Part shown: one piece after another, positions 47,728-58,368 of the stretch | Layout of the letters: the number at the start of each line of letters is the position of its first letter | Position numbering within the stretch: position 1 is the stretch's first letter | From: Candidatus Ichthyocystis hellenicum | GTDB lineage: Bacteria; Pseudomonadota; Gammaproteobacteria; Burkholderiales; 2013Ark19i | Direction of reading: 5' to 3' | Length of the DNA stretch: 64,000 nt | NCBI RefSeq assembly: GCF_001460935.1 | Contig: NZ_LN906597.1 | Location: forward strand, 1,942,314-2,006,313 | Made by a program: the position numbers and the translations under genes | The notes under the pieces: generated by a model | Databases searched by the model: none | What the model was told of the DNA's origin: nothing | The model's input: the letters and a program-made list of their open reading frames with translations, nothing else

Positions 47728-48486
47728 TCAGCTAAAAGTCAACTTTTACCGCAATAAAAACATATTATGAAACATAGAACCTAATAAAAAACCATGCTAA
47801 GTACTTAATGACCTACTTATCAACAAAACCACGTTATCCATCCAATCCTCAACAAGATCATAGCACTATAGATAGCGATGTAGATAGTTTTTGTCATAAT
47901 AATCAATGCTATGTTTGATAAAAAATAAAATAATTATTACACAGCTATCGGTATGAAATTACTTGTATTAAATTATCACAATCCTCCATCTAATTCGCCC
48001 TTCATTTTGTGAAAAATAATAATTAAAATCATTGCTACACTCTTCATTGCTACACTCTTAATTATCAGATAAATTATGGATGTGTGATATATGTGATTCG
48101 TTCATCGATATTGCAACATCGGACGCGAGCACCCATAACACCATTAGGCCAAGAGTACAAAACATCGTTATCAGGTTTAACTGCCATTAGGAGAAAAAGT
48201 TAATGAGACTTAATAAAGTACAACTCATGATATAGTACCGCCTCACTATCATCACAAACAATGGCACTAGAAATAAACATCCCCCCTGCAAAACTACAGG
48301 AATAAAGTAAGTTGCTGGTAGGAGTTTGAACTAAAGGAATGAGAGCGGATATAACATAACCATAATAACATGTGCTTTTTTTGCAGTAGTTTTGCAGTAG
48401 TTTTAATTTCCCCATGCTTGGGAAATGGGATTGATTTTTTCTTTCTCTACATGTATCGAATTGGAAACGTATCAGGAGCACAAATT
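47728..48486. other. gene-free region
   Basis: A/C-rich. 48080-48360 weakly resembles 43480-43770, suggesting a shared ancestral upstream flank. A frame open from 48370 merely extends the next gene upstream. Confidence 0.4.
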
Positions 48487-49176
48487 ATGATATCAGATTA
48501 TGACTTCCGAGCTAACAAAATATCAGAATCAAACTCGGATGACAGCACGGGTGAAGGAGAAATAGAAACTGGCTCTATGCCAATGCCATTAAACGCCTCA
48601 GTAAAAACTTCCTACAAAAATTGCACACGTTCATTTAAAGAAAATTGCCATATTGATATTGAGCTAGAACAAATAACTGTACATACTACCGAAGAGAAAA
48701 AAACAGATGAACCTGTACTATCTTTGTTATCACCATCACAAGGTGAACGAGGTAATGAATGTGTAGACATTAGTTGCGCAGAGTTGGGTGAAATAGAAAT
48801 AAGGCCACCATCTTCATCTGAGTTATTATTAACTTCCGCAAACAGAGGCAACACACGAGCAACATATGCAGAGATAGCATTAGCCGCAGCATTAGCCGCC
48901 AATATAAAAAATAGGAACCAAAAAATGCTACAACAACTTAAGCACCACCGCATCACCCTTTTATGCACCCTGGTAGGTTTATTAATGATAATAATAGCCT
49001 ACTCACTCTGCCCAGAATGCGGAAAACGGGAACTTATTATACTTCTTGCTGTTGTTGGCGTAAGCATTTTATCTACCTTGGGAGTACATCTATATTTATG
49101 CCATGAAACGCGCATAGGGATACCACGTGAATTTGAAAGGCGCCGCAACGAAATACTTCGCCACCAGCAATTGTAA
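48487..49176 (+). CDS. block D two-helix membrane protein 9 (long subtype)
   Basis: 229 residues from the ATG at 48487. The frame is open from 48370, but MISDYDFRANKISESNSDDS matches the openings of 44108 and 45728, and AGGAG lies at the right distance, so I chose the internal start. It has IELEQITVHTTEEK, then TYAEIALAAALAAN, hydrophobic segments at about 157-176 and 183-206 around CPECGKRE, and the tail REFERRRNEILRHQQL. Confidence 0.8.
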   Translation: MISDYDFRANKISESNSDDSTGEGEIETGSMPMPLNASVKTSYKNCTRSFKENCHIDIELEQITVHTTEEKKTDEPVLSLLSPSQGERGNECVDISCAELGEIEIRPPSSSELLLTSANRGNTRATYAEIALAAALAANIKNRNQKMLQQLKHHRITLLCTLVGLLMIIIAYSLCPECGKRELIILLAVVGVSILSTLGVHLYLCHETRIGIPREFERRRNEILRHQQL

Positions 49177-50707
49177 GTATTGCTAACACGGAGCGTATAT
49201 TACAGTCAAAGGTTACATTTTAGTACAATAACAAAATATCATAATCAAATTCAACTGATAGCAAATATATATGGTACGGGGAACGTATACTTAACATATG
49301 GCCTTGACTATTCTAAGGCCTACAATCATCACAATCACCCATTCTAATTATTAACGGTAAAGATTAAATTATATACAAGTAGACCACATTTGATTCCATC
49401 AGCAATACTATTGGAAAGAGAAAGAAGAAAAAGTCAATGGTTACTGAAACCAAAAGTATATTGTCATCCTGTATATTGTCATCCTAGTACTTTAAGTGGT
49501 TATACAAGAGCAGATCCGATTACATCATAAATATTAACATCAATATTCTCGTTAATCATAATCAAATTTATAACTGGTTATCATCATCTATAAGCATATA
49601 ATAACGGTATGTGTTATGTAAATATTTCCCAATAAATGCATAACTGTGAGGAAATGTTTCCTACGCTGCTGTAATTGCTAGATTTGTAGGTAAGTGTTTC
49701 TTAGACTGAATATTCAAAAGCATTTTCGATAAATTAGTAACCAACATCTTTGATGCTTTTTTCAACGGGAATACATACATTTTATCCTGTAATAAATTTA
49801 GCTCTGGAAATACTATTATTGTAATCATATTTATGTTAGCCTCTTCTTCCGCTAACGCCTTCTAATTTTATAATTTATGGTGTCGTAAACATTAATTATA
49901 GTTGGTGTGTATCCAATTTATTTTGTAAATCAATTGTTTTATAATAATAAATTTATATACGAAGTGCCTTATTAAAATCTAAAATGCATCAGGTTTGTTA
50001 TGTATAACGCGCCACTATTACAATGCAAAGCCATTGCTATTTATGTGACTAAGGTAATTATAGCCCAATGTTATATGCTATTTAATTATATTATCAGAGT
50101 ATGAATGATACGATGTTTGTTTGAATTAAGATTTATATTCGTATAGTTGTAAATTGAAGCACTAATTTTCTCATTGCTTTAATTAACGAGTTTATTTTTT
50201 GTTTGCTTGCTATTAGAGTAGTATCTACTAAGTGAGTAAGAATTTTATTACACAGTGTTCAATAGGTCTTGATGAATTAGAAAAATTAATTCATATTAAA
50301 AGGTAGGAATTCATCCAATATTTCAGCAAATGTTGTAATATCTTTATTGATTGGTGTTATTTGTGTTTAAATTTAGCGATTATATTGTTATTGGAATTAT
50401 CATCTGTAATTATATCCAATCATAACTGTAGTCACTACTAAGAGTTGTTATGTTGGTCGATGCTGCTAAATTTACAAAATAATTTTGATTCATTATCGAT
50501 TGTGGTGGTTTTCTGCTTTTGTTATTTAATGTAATTAATGTACATAAATAAGCGAAAACTAGTTGACATATTTTATATAGCATTGCTGAACAAAAAATTC
50601 ATCGTCGCTTCTACATTTAGTGCGGCCGCAGGGTTAATTTGTTACTGTAGTACGTTTAATTATGATAACTACTATTACGTCTGTTATAGGTACAGCAGAC
50701 CACATGT
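49177..50707. other. gene-free region between blocks D and E
   Basis: About 1.5 kb. From roughly 49.6 kb on, the plus strand becomes T/G-rich, matching the minus-strand block E. 50425-50670 aligns with 52133-52350, the 3' flank of the next block E gene. No gene supported. Confidence 0.5.
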
Positions 50708-51621
50708 TTATACGAGATTTTCTTGTTCTTCCTCAGGGTTAACATTACCAGCTCGTGATATAGGTTGATGTGATTTATTAACTTTACAAGTTTTGTATCC
50801 TAAGAAAGAAAATATAGCAATAGCAAAAAATATAAATGTAACTATCACAACAACAATGGTAATATTGGTTTCATTGCTTGATGTTGTCTCTGCTGTAGTT
50901 AGCTTCGGTGATTTTGTAATTGTTGAAAGTATAGTATTAGGTGTAGTAATCATAAGTGATAGCACGGGATAAATTACGTATGATTCAATATTACTGCAAC
51001 ATTTATTAAAGGTAACAATGTTTGGGGTAGAGTATTTGCAAAATTCAACACTGTTTGAATTGCAAGAGTAATTTTGTCCATAAAAATTAATGTGATTCTT
51101 GAGCTGAATTTCAAGGTTCTTGCACAAGTAGTGCAATTGATCAACGATCTTAAATTATTCAATTCCCCAGTAAGCTCTGGCCGGAAGAACTAAGGGATGA
51201 CTCAAGTTAAAACGTTTATGAGGTTCTTTGCCTCTCGCTTTGAGCATTTTTAATGAATAATTAAAGGCATTTTTAATAACATTATAATGATCATAATCAC
51301 TGTACATTCCTGTTCTTTTAATTTCGCACAGTATAGCCGATATGGCGCATATATCTTCCTTAAGTACTATGTTGCCTGATACACATTTTTCTCCATTAAT
51401 ATTCTCCAAGGTACTAATAATAGCTAGTGATACTGTGCCATGCAGCTATTAGCCAAAGATCTATTAATAAAAGAAAAACTACCGGATAATCTAGAATTTG
51501 TTTTATGTTCCATAAGCACAACTGTTGTGCAGCCACTTTCTGTTTCAACTTCGTTGTTGTTCTGAGACTCAAATTTACATTTGGCTGAATAATCCAAGTA
51601 CTTGCCATCATTATAAAACAT
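50708..51621 (-). pseudogene. block E membrane protein, frameshifted and stopped
   Basis: Three fragments cover a whole family member. The first (51621 to about 51440, MFYNDGKYLDYSAKC...) matches the opening of 58369-59181 (MFHTSGNYFRCSQ). A frame change near 51440 leads to LAIISTLENINGEKCVSGN, matching LVMISILESVSGSE. The same frame meets TAA at 51155-51157, then resumes to the C-terminal membrane segment (TIVVVIVTFIFFAIAIFSFLGYK) and the tail NKSHQPISRAGNVN, which is like that of 52543-53484. So there is one frameshift and one nonsense codon. GGAAAAATAATG start context. Confidence 0.85.
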
Positions 51622-52542
51622 TATTTTTCCTGTAAAAAATAAGCCTAGATAATTGTATTATTGTAAATTATGCTGCCTAACGAATTATTATTAATTTTAT
51701 GCAGTATATATTTTGTAATGTAAATAAAAAATATCATCGTTAATTAAGTTTATTATAAATAGTATGTGCATATAAATAGTACTTTGTTTTCACCTAAAAC
51801 ACAGATGATTTGCTGCCACATATTATTCATTTCCATTTCGTAAAAAGCCACACATTTATTTAAATAATTTTATAACTGATGTGTAATCACATTGTTATTT
51901 ACATAATCAGGGTTGACATATAAATAGCGACGTGATGCTGCTAATTTGGTTGAGTGTAGCATCAGGTCTTGAATAATACGATGTCCGTTTACAATAAATA
52001 GTAATTTATTGTAATTCTTGTTAATAAATCACATAATCTAATAATTAGAAATATACTTATTTGTTATAGATATAAATATCTATTTTAGTGATTCAATTGT
52101 TATTGAGATTATTATTTGTAATATAACAAATCATAACTGTAGTAACCACTAAGATTTGCGAAATAATTTTGATTTATTATAGGTTTTGGTGATTTCTTAC
52201 TTTTGTTATTTAATGTACTTAATGTATTTGAGTGAACAATATAACTAAAATTAGTTGTCATAATTTATACACTATTACTGAACAAGTAATTCATCATTGC
52301 GTCTACATTTAATACATTCTTAAGATTAACTTATTACTCATAGTATGTACAGATTAATTGTGATATTGCTATTGCTACGGTGATATTGCTATTGCCACGA
52401 AAATTAATTTTGTGAACTTTACATATGAAATTAATTAAATGAATAATTATGTACCATATTATTGCTCCTTTCATTCTAAACTAACACAAATATATTCATA
52501 ATAAAAAACAGTCTTGCCATAGGTGTGACAGACAACATGTTC
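51622..52542. other. gene-free region
   Basis: 52133-52350 repeats 50425-50670, marking tandem duplication of gene plus 3' flank. Nothing else recognised. Confidence 0.5.
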
Positions 52543-53484
52543 CTATACGATATTTTTTCGTTCTTCCTTAGCATTAACGTTATCAACTTGAGATATAGTT
52601 TGGCGCGACTTACTTGCCTTGCAAATTTTGTATCCCATAAATAAAAATATAGATACTGTAAAAAATATAAAGGTAACTAATGCAATGAAAAATGTAACAT
52701 CATCTTTATCAGTTGGAACTACTTCTGTTGTAGCTAAAGTCGGATCTACCATAATTGTATTATTTAACTTCGCAGTTACTGATGATAAACCAGGATGAGC
52801 TACGTATGATCCAATATCACTACAAAAACGATTAAAAACAGAAGCATCGGGATTGCCAAACCTACAAAACCTGATCTTACTAAGGTGGTAAATTTTTTCA
52901 CATAATTCACCATAATATTTTCGGGTTTCCAATACAATCCATTTATCAATATAAAATAATTGATTAAAAAGATCTTCTTTTTCGGAATCATCAATCGGAA
53001 GCTTTGAAGGAAGGACTAACGGGAAAGTTAAATTAAAAGCATCTTTTCTAGTGTATTTATCAATAACTGCTTTATTGCCTCCTTCAATCAATTTTCTGTT
53101 ATATTCTTCTGTTGTTTCAGATGAGTAAATAAATGAATTTCTAGTAAAATTAAAATAGTCTCTATTTTTTCCTGCCATTTTATCAATGGCAATAATTTTA
53201 CACATATCAGCTACTACAAAGCATGAATATGAAGCAATACCGTAGTAGTCATCTTCTAATCCAGTTGCACTACCTAACATACTAAGAACAATTAAAGGTG
53301 ATATCCTGAAACCATTATATAAAAATCTACTAAGTAAATTATAATTTGCTGATCGTAAATTTTCTTCCCTTTCCGTCTTAACAACTATTGTACATTCATT
53401 ATCTTCTGAGATTTCATCTACAGCTTGAGACTCAAATTCAATACTATATTGAGCGCTAAAATGGTCTATGCTGATATGCCTCAT
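52543..53484 (-). CDS. block E membrane protein 1
   Basis: 313 residues; family not recognised. Plan shared by all block E genes: an N-terminal tail with an acidic EISEDNE motif and ENLRSA; a short hydrophobic segment (about 61-76, ISPLIVLSMLGSATG); a middle domain with conserved Cys (SCFVVADMCK; CRFGNPDASVFNRFCSDIGS) and the signature IDKMAGKNRDYFNFT; a DDVTFFIALVTFIFFTVSIF membrane segment (about 262-285); and a basic cytoplasmic-like tail. Conserved Cys pairs suggest disulfides in a domain outside the cytoplasm. CCGGAAAAAGAG precedes the ATG. Confidence 0.8.
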   Translation of the reverse strand: MRHISIDHFSAQYSIEFESQAVDEISEDNECTIVVKTEREENLRSANYNLLSRFLYNGFRISPLIVLSMLGSATGLEDDYYGIASYSCFVVADMCKIIAIDKMAGKNRDYFNFTRNSFIYSSETTEEYNRKLIEGGNKAVIDKYTRKDAFNLTFPLVLPSKLPIDDSEKEDLFNQLFYIDKWIVLETRKYYGELCEKIYHLSKIRFCRFGNPDASVFNRFCSDIGSYVAHPGLSSVTAKLNNTIMVDPTLATTEVVPTDKDDVTFFIALVTFIFFTVSIFLFMGYKICKASKSRQTISQVDNVNAKEERKNIV

Positions 53485-54212
53485 CTCTTTTTCCGGAAAA
53501 ACATAATATGCCTACTGTATCATTTGAAGGTACATTGACCAATGAATTATTATAAGCTCTGCTCATTACTTTTTTATAAATTTAAATCAATTCAATAAAA
53601 TCAGCACATTTATTTTTAATAAAATATATTTTTCCGTAAAAATTTACTTACCTATGATAGATTTATTTTTTTATTTTTTGTTAATTATATAGTTTTTTAA
53701 AGATGTTTTTTGCAATCAATTATTCATATTTTAAATATAGCCCCAAGAAAAAAATATGATCAAAATATATCATTCATCTGCAGAATGGACAATAATAATT
53801 ATGTAATTAGCTGGTATAATTATCTCTATATATTATTATTAACGTATATGTTTTAATGGAGACGTGGTTTCTTATAGATTGTAATCCTCCAGTGTGGATT
53901 TAGAACGCTAAAAATACAAGTCTTTATTATCTTTTTTGTTATTATGAATATATTATTTATTAGTAATAATAAGGAATTTATACGGCACTGAGAATACCGA
54001 TTGTATTAGTAATGTCATTATTTACAATATAAGAATTAATTTTTCTGCCGTTGAGTATTACGGTATTTGATATTAATTAAAGCCTGCATAACAATATACT
54101 AACCTTACACCCATACATGAAAAATAATTATTGAAATTTCCACAAACACAAGTAAAATAATTTTATTAATTTAAGCGACTATCAGTATATATAAGCAAAA
54201 TTACATAAAATT
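53485..54212. repeat. intergenic region duplicated at 56390-57161
   Basis: Alignable with 56390-57161 (cores TTGCAATCAATTATTCATAT, TAATTATGTAATTAGCT, CATGAAAAATAATTATTGAA), continuing into the 3' ends of the genes at 54213 and 57162. Confidence 0.75.
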
Positions 54213-55118
54213 TTAATATCGTCTACAACACCTACGTCCAAGAAATGAAAGTATAGATACTGTAAAAAATATAAACGTAACTAATGCAATGAAAAATGTA
54301 ACATCATCTTTATCCGTTGGAACTACTTCTGTTGGAACTACTTCTGTTGTAGCTACTATACTTGTAGCATTTAATGTTCCGGTTATTGACGATAACCCAG
54401 GATGAAATACGTATGATCCAATATTACTGCAAAAACGATTAAAAACAAAAGCATAGGGATAAATAGAAATATTTGGATTATAAGATTTACAAAAACAGTA
54501 ATTATTAAGATGGTAAATTTTTTCATATGATTCACCATAATTTCTTTTGGTTTCCAATACAATCCATTCGTCAAGGTAGAATAATTGAGAAATAATACTC
54601 CTTCCTTCACGATCATCACTAGAAATATTAGAAGGAATAATTAACGGAAAACTGAAATTAAAAGCTTCTTTTACGGTGTATTTTTTAATATTTTCTTCGC
54701 TGGCTTCTCTAATTAATCTTTCGTTGTATTCTTTCATCTGTTTAGACGAGTAAATAAATGCACTTTTAGTAAGATTAAAATAATCTCTACTATTTCCTGC
54801 CATTTTGTCAATGGCAATAATTTTGCATATATCAGCTGCTAGAGAACATGAATCCCTTTTGAAAATGAATGTGACTCCTTTGTTAAATTTGATTCCACTT
54901 GCTCTACCTAGCATACTAAGCACAATTAAAGGGGATAGACTGTAAGCATTATATAAAAATCTACCAATTGAACTAGAACTTGCTGATCGTAAATTTTCTC
55001 CTCGTTCATTGATAACAAGCGTTGTGGATTCACTATCTTCTGAAATTTCATCTACATCCTGATGCACAAACTCGATACTATCTTCAAGTTTGTGATCTCT
55101 AACATTGATACAACACAT
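54213..55118 (-). CDS. block E membrane protein 2
   Basis: 301 residues. Family plan with NLRSASSSSIGRF, SLSPLIVLSMLGRASG, IDKMAGNSRDYFNLT and FNRFCSNIGSYVFHPGL. Ser/Thr- and Val-rich linker with a repeated TEVVPTEVVPTDKDD before the C-terminal membrane segment. It ends abruptly after the membrane segment (LGRRCCRRY), without the GYKxxKASKS-type tail of 52543 and 55490. GAGAAAAATA precedes the ATG. Sister of 57162-58049. Confidence 0.8.
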   Translation of the reverse strand: MCCINVRDHKLEDSIEFVHQDVDEISEDSESTTLVINERGENLRSASSSSIGRFLYNAYSLSPLIVLSMLGRASGIKFNKGVTFIFKRDSCSLAADICKIIAIDKMAGNSRDYFNLTKSAFIYSSKQMKEYNERLIREASEENIKKYTVKEAFNFSFPLIIPSNISSDDREGRSIISQLFYLDEWIVLETKRNYGESYEKIYHLNNYCFCKSYNPNISIYPYAFVFNRFCSNIGSYVFHPGLSSITGTLNATSIVATTEVVPTEVVPTDKDDVTFFIALVTFIFFTVSILSFLGRRCCRRY

Positions 55119-55489
55119 TTATTTTTCTCACAAAAATACACTCCTATTACCATAGCATCGGAAGTTAGAGTTCTCAATGAATTATTATCAGCTTCGCGTA
55201 TTATATTTTTACAATCAACCCAAATAGTAATATAACATAGTAATAGAATGAAAAATTTTACTAGTATTAACAATCTTTTTCTACTTCTCAGCTAACCACA
55301 GTTTGTGGATGCCGGCATCTGTCACCTCATTTTTTATAATAATAAAATTAATCTTTCTACTTAATAAAACTAATATTTATACTCTTAGTTAGAGCAGTAT
55401 TTTAAAGAAAATAAAATTTATTTTTGCACTTGCACGACATCACTCTGCCCTTCTTTCGGTTTCTGCATTAAGATAGTAGTAGATGATTA
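55119..55489. other. gene-free spacer
   Basis: Just upstream of the ATG at 55118 it contains a block E upstream string (CATCGGAAGTTAGAG..CAATGAATTATTATCAGC) that recurs upstream of 53484, 56335 and 58049. Otherwise no feature. Confidence 0.45.
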
Positions 55490-56335
55490 CTAAACTAATA
55501 TTTTGGATTGTTGAGATTTATTTGCTTTATAACGTTTGTATCCTAAAAATGAAAATACAGATACTGTAAAAAATATTATGGTAGATAATACAGTGAAAAA
55601 TGTAACGTTGTCTTTGTCTTTATCATCTGTAATTATTTCTATTGTAGCTAAAGTCGTCGTTTCTATACTTGTAGTATTCAATGCTTTGGTCATTGATGAT
55701 AAATAAGGATGAACTACATATGATCCAATATTACTGCAGAAATGACTAAAAGCAAAAGTACTGGGATAAATTGCACCTTTACAAAACTTAGCATTAGCTA
55801 GAACGTAATTATATTTTTTGTCATATGATCTACCATAATGTTTACTTATTTCCAAGTTAATCCATGTGTCAATATGGATTAATTTATTTATAATATCTGC
55901 TCCTCCACTATGATAACTAGAAATATTGGAAGGAATAATTAACGGAAAACTGAAATTAAAATCGTTCTTTAATGGGTAACTAAAAGCACTTCTAGTAAAA
56001 TTAAAATAATCTCTATTAGTTCTTGTTATTTTATCGAGGGCAATAAGTTTACACATACTAGATACTATAGAACATGAATGACGTTTAAATAAGAATGTAG
56101 TGGCGCAGTCAGGTTCGAGTCCAGTTGCATTGCCTAACATACTGAGCACAATTAAAGGAGATAGCCCACAGCCGTCATATGAAAACCTACTATAACCTGT
56201 TGATCGTAAATCTCCTTCCTGTTCCATGATAATAACTGTTGTGAAGACGCCATCCTCTGAAATTTCATTTATATTATGAGACTCAGAGCTCCTAATATAT
56301 TGAGTATCCAAACTGCTTAAATTGACACAAGACAT
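55490..56335 (-). CDS. block E membrane protein 3
   Basis: 281 residues, somewhat shorter: the middle domain lacks about 25 residues after the RDYFNFT signature. It retains GLSPLIVLSMLGNATG, CSIVSSMCKLIALDKITRTN, FSHFCSNIGSYVVHPYL and the C-terminal membrane segment followed by LGYKRYKANKSQQS. GGAAAAAAAATG start context. Confidence 0.8.
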   Translation of the reverse strand: MSCVNLSSLDTQYIRSSESHNINEISEDGVFTTVIIMEQEGDLRSTGYSRFSYDGCGLSPLIVLSMLGNATGLEPDCATTFLFKRHSCSIVSSMCKLIALDKITRTNRDYFNFTRSAFSYPLKNDFNFSFPLIIPSNISSYHSGGADIINKLIHIDTWINLEISKHYGRSYDKKYNYVLANAKFCKGAIYPSTFAFSHFCSNIGSYVVHPYLSSMTKALNTTSIETTTLATIEIITDDKDKDNVTFFTVLSTIIFFTVSVFSFLGYKRYKANKSQQSKILV

Positions 56336-57161
56336 TTTTTTTCCTACAAAAATATACTTAGGTTAACGTATCACCTAAAGTTTCATTATCCAATGAAGCA
56401 TTACCAGCTTTACGTTTTACAAATTTAAATAAAAATAGTACATTTATTCTTAATAAAATACATTTTTTCTATAAAAATTTAGTTATCATTGCTATGTTTA
56501 TTATATTTTTCAACTCAATAATCTTTTGTTAGTTTTTTGAAGGTAATTATTGCAATCAATTATTCATATTTTAAATATAGCGCCAAGAAAGAAAAATAGA
56601 TATATCATTAATCTGTAGAAGAGACAGTAATAATTATGTAATTAGCTAGCATAATTAGCTTCATATATTATTTGTAATAATTATGTTAACTTATATATTT
56701 TAATATAGACGTAGTTCCTTACAGATTATTATCTCCTGTGTGTATTTAAATAAGGACGATAACAATACATGTATTTATTATTTTTTTGATATTTGGGTGA
56801 TAAAAGTATTTATTAATGAAAATACTATAAGAATAGAAGAGTAAATTTTATTAGTAGCAGTAATAATTTTACAGATTATGCTTTATACGTATATAATTTA
56901 TGTGGGTATTATCAATTAGCAGTATCGGAAATTTATAAGATACTGATGATAAGGATTATATTATCCATGTCATTATTTACAATATAAGAATTAATTTTTA
57001 TGCTGTTAAGTATTACGTTACCTGATATTAATTAAAGCTTTCATAACAATATACTAACCTTACACTCATACATGAAAAATAATTATTGAAACTTCCACAA
57101 ACACAAGTAAAATAAGTTTATTAATTTAAGCAACTATCAGTATCAGTATATATAAGCAAAA
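56336..57161. repeat. intergenic region, copy of 53485-54212
   Basis: Second copy of the duplicated spacer from about 56390, with an extra roughly 100 bp near 56800-56930. No gene seen. Confidence 0.7.
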
Positions 57162-58049
57162 TTACATAAAATTTGAATATCGTCTATAACACCTACGTCC
57201 AAGAAGTGAAAGTATAGATACTGTAAAAAATATAAACGTAACGAATGCAATGAAAAATGTAACATCATCTTTATCCGTTGGAACTACTTCTGTTGTATCT
57301 AAAGTAGGATTTTTTGTACTTGTATTATTTAATGTCTCGATCATTAATGATAACTCAGGATAAACTAGATATGATTCAATATTACTGCAAAAACGACTAA
57401 AAACCTGAGGATCAGGATCAACAAAAGTACGGCGGTTATTAGGCCTACAAAACATGAAATCACTCAGATGGTAATTTTTTTCATATGATTCACCGTAATA
57501 TTTTTTTATTTCCAATAAAATGCCTTTATGTATTAAGATTAATTTATTAACAAGACTATTTATGTCATAATTCTCACTAGAATTAACAGAAGGAAGAATT
57601 AACGGAAAACTGAAATTAAAAGAGTTTTTTATGGTGTATTTTTCTATTTTTTCTACATTGCCTTCTTCAATTAGTCTCTTATTGTATTTTTCCGCTGATC
57701 TAGATGAGTAAATAAAGACATCTCTAGTAAAATTAAAATAATCTCTATCTTTTCCTGCCATTTTATCAATGGCAATAAGTTTACACATACCAGATGCTAG
57801 ACGGCATGAATAACGATCAAATAAGCATCTAGAGCCACCGTCAAACTCTAATCCATTTGCACTACCTAACATACTAAGCACAATCAAAGGTGACATCCTG
57901 CAGGCATATGAAAACCGACTAAGTAAATTAGAACTCGCTGACAGTAAATTTTCTTCCTGTTTCGCGATAACAAGTGTTGTGAAAGCACTAGCTTCTGAAA
58001 TTTTATTTACATCTTTATTTTTCAGGCATCTAACATTTACATAACACAT
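57162..58049 (-). CDS. block E membrane protein 4
   Basis: 295 residues, sister of 54213-55118. It has NLLSASSNLLSRF, RMSPLIVLSMLGSANG, CRLASGMCKLIAIDKMAGKD, FSRFCSNIESYLVYP and the nearly identical 3' end encoding PTDKDDVTFFIAFVTFIFF and LGRRCYRRYSNFM. Its N-terminus is shorter than in 52543, beginning MCYVNVRC. GGAAAAGCAAATG start context. Confidence 0.8.
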   Translation of the reverse strand: MCYVNVRCLKNKDVNKISEASAFTTLVIAKQEENLLSASSNLLSRFSYACRMSPLIVLSMLGSANGLEFDGGSRCLFDRYSCRLASGMCKLIAIDKMAGKDRDYFNFTRDVFIYSSRSAEKYNKRLIEEGNVEKIEKYTIKNSFNFSFPLILPSVNSSENYDINSLVNKLILIHKGILLEIKKYYGESYEKNYHLSDFMFCRPNNRRTFVDPDPQVFSRFCSNIESYLVYPELSLMIETLNNTSTKNPTLDTTEVVPTDKDDVTFFIAFVTFIFFTVSILSLLGRRCYRRYSNFM

Positions 58050-58368
58050 TTGCTTTTCCTACAGGTATGTACTGTACTCACTCTAGCATCGGAAGTTACA
58101 TTATCCAATTAAGTAATGACTTGTAATTCTAAATAAAATTTAACAACTAGATAAAGAGCAAAAACAATTTTTCCATTGTAAACCCTAAAATGGAACAGCA
58201 AGCATATAACTTATATACCAAACCATAGATTTTATCTCATGATACAAGCAATCAATGATATGAATCGAAATCACCTGCGTGTATATATTTTTTCCATATA
58301 CAATAATGTTATCCAAAGTTACACAGATATTACTTACTCAATTTTTGTGGCAGATTAGATATCAGTAT
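58050..58368. other. gene-free spacer
   Basis: Contains a version of the block E upstream string (AGCATCGGAAGTTACATTAT near 58083). Nothing else seen. Confidence 0.4.

Noticed and set aside
44515-48910. TYADIELD / TYAEIALA in block D proteins as ITIM-like sites
   Set aside because: The residue two before Tyr does not fit the ITIM consensus, and one paralogue has lost the Tyr.
50538-50768. Plus-strand frame of 76 codons
   Set aside because: Overlaps the 3' end of the minus-strand pseudogene, and the aligned copy at 52133-52350 does not keep the frame.
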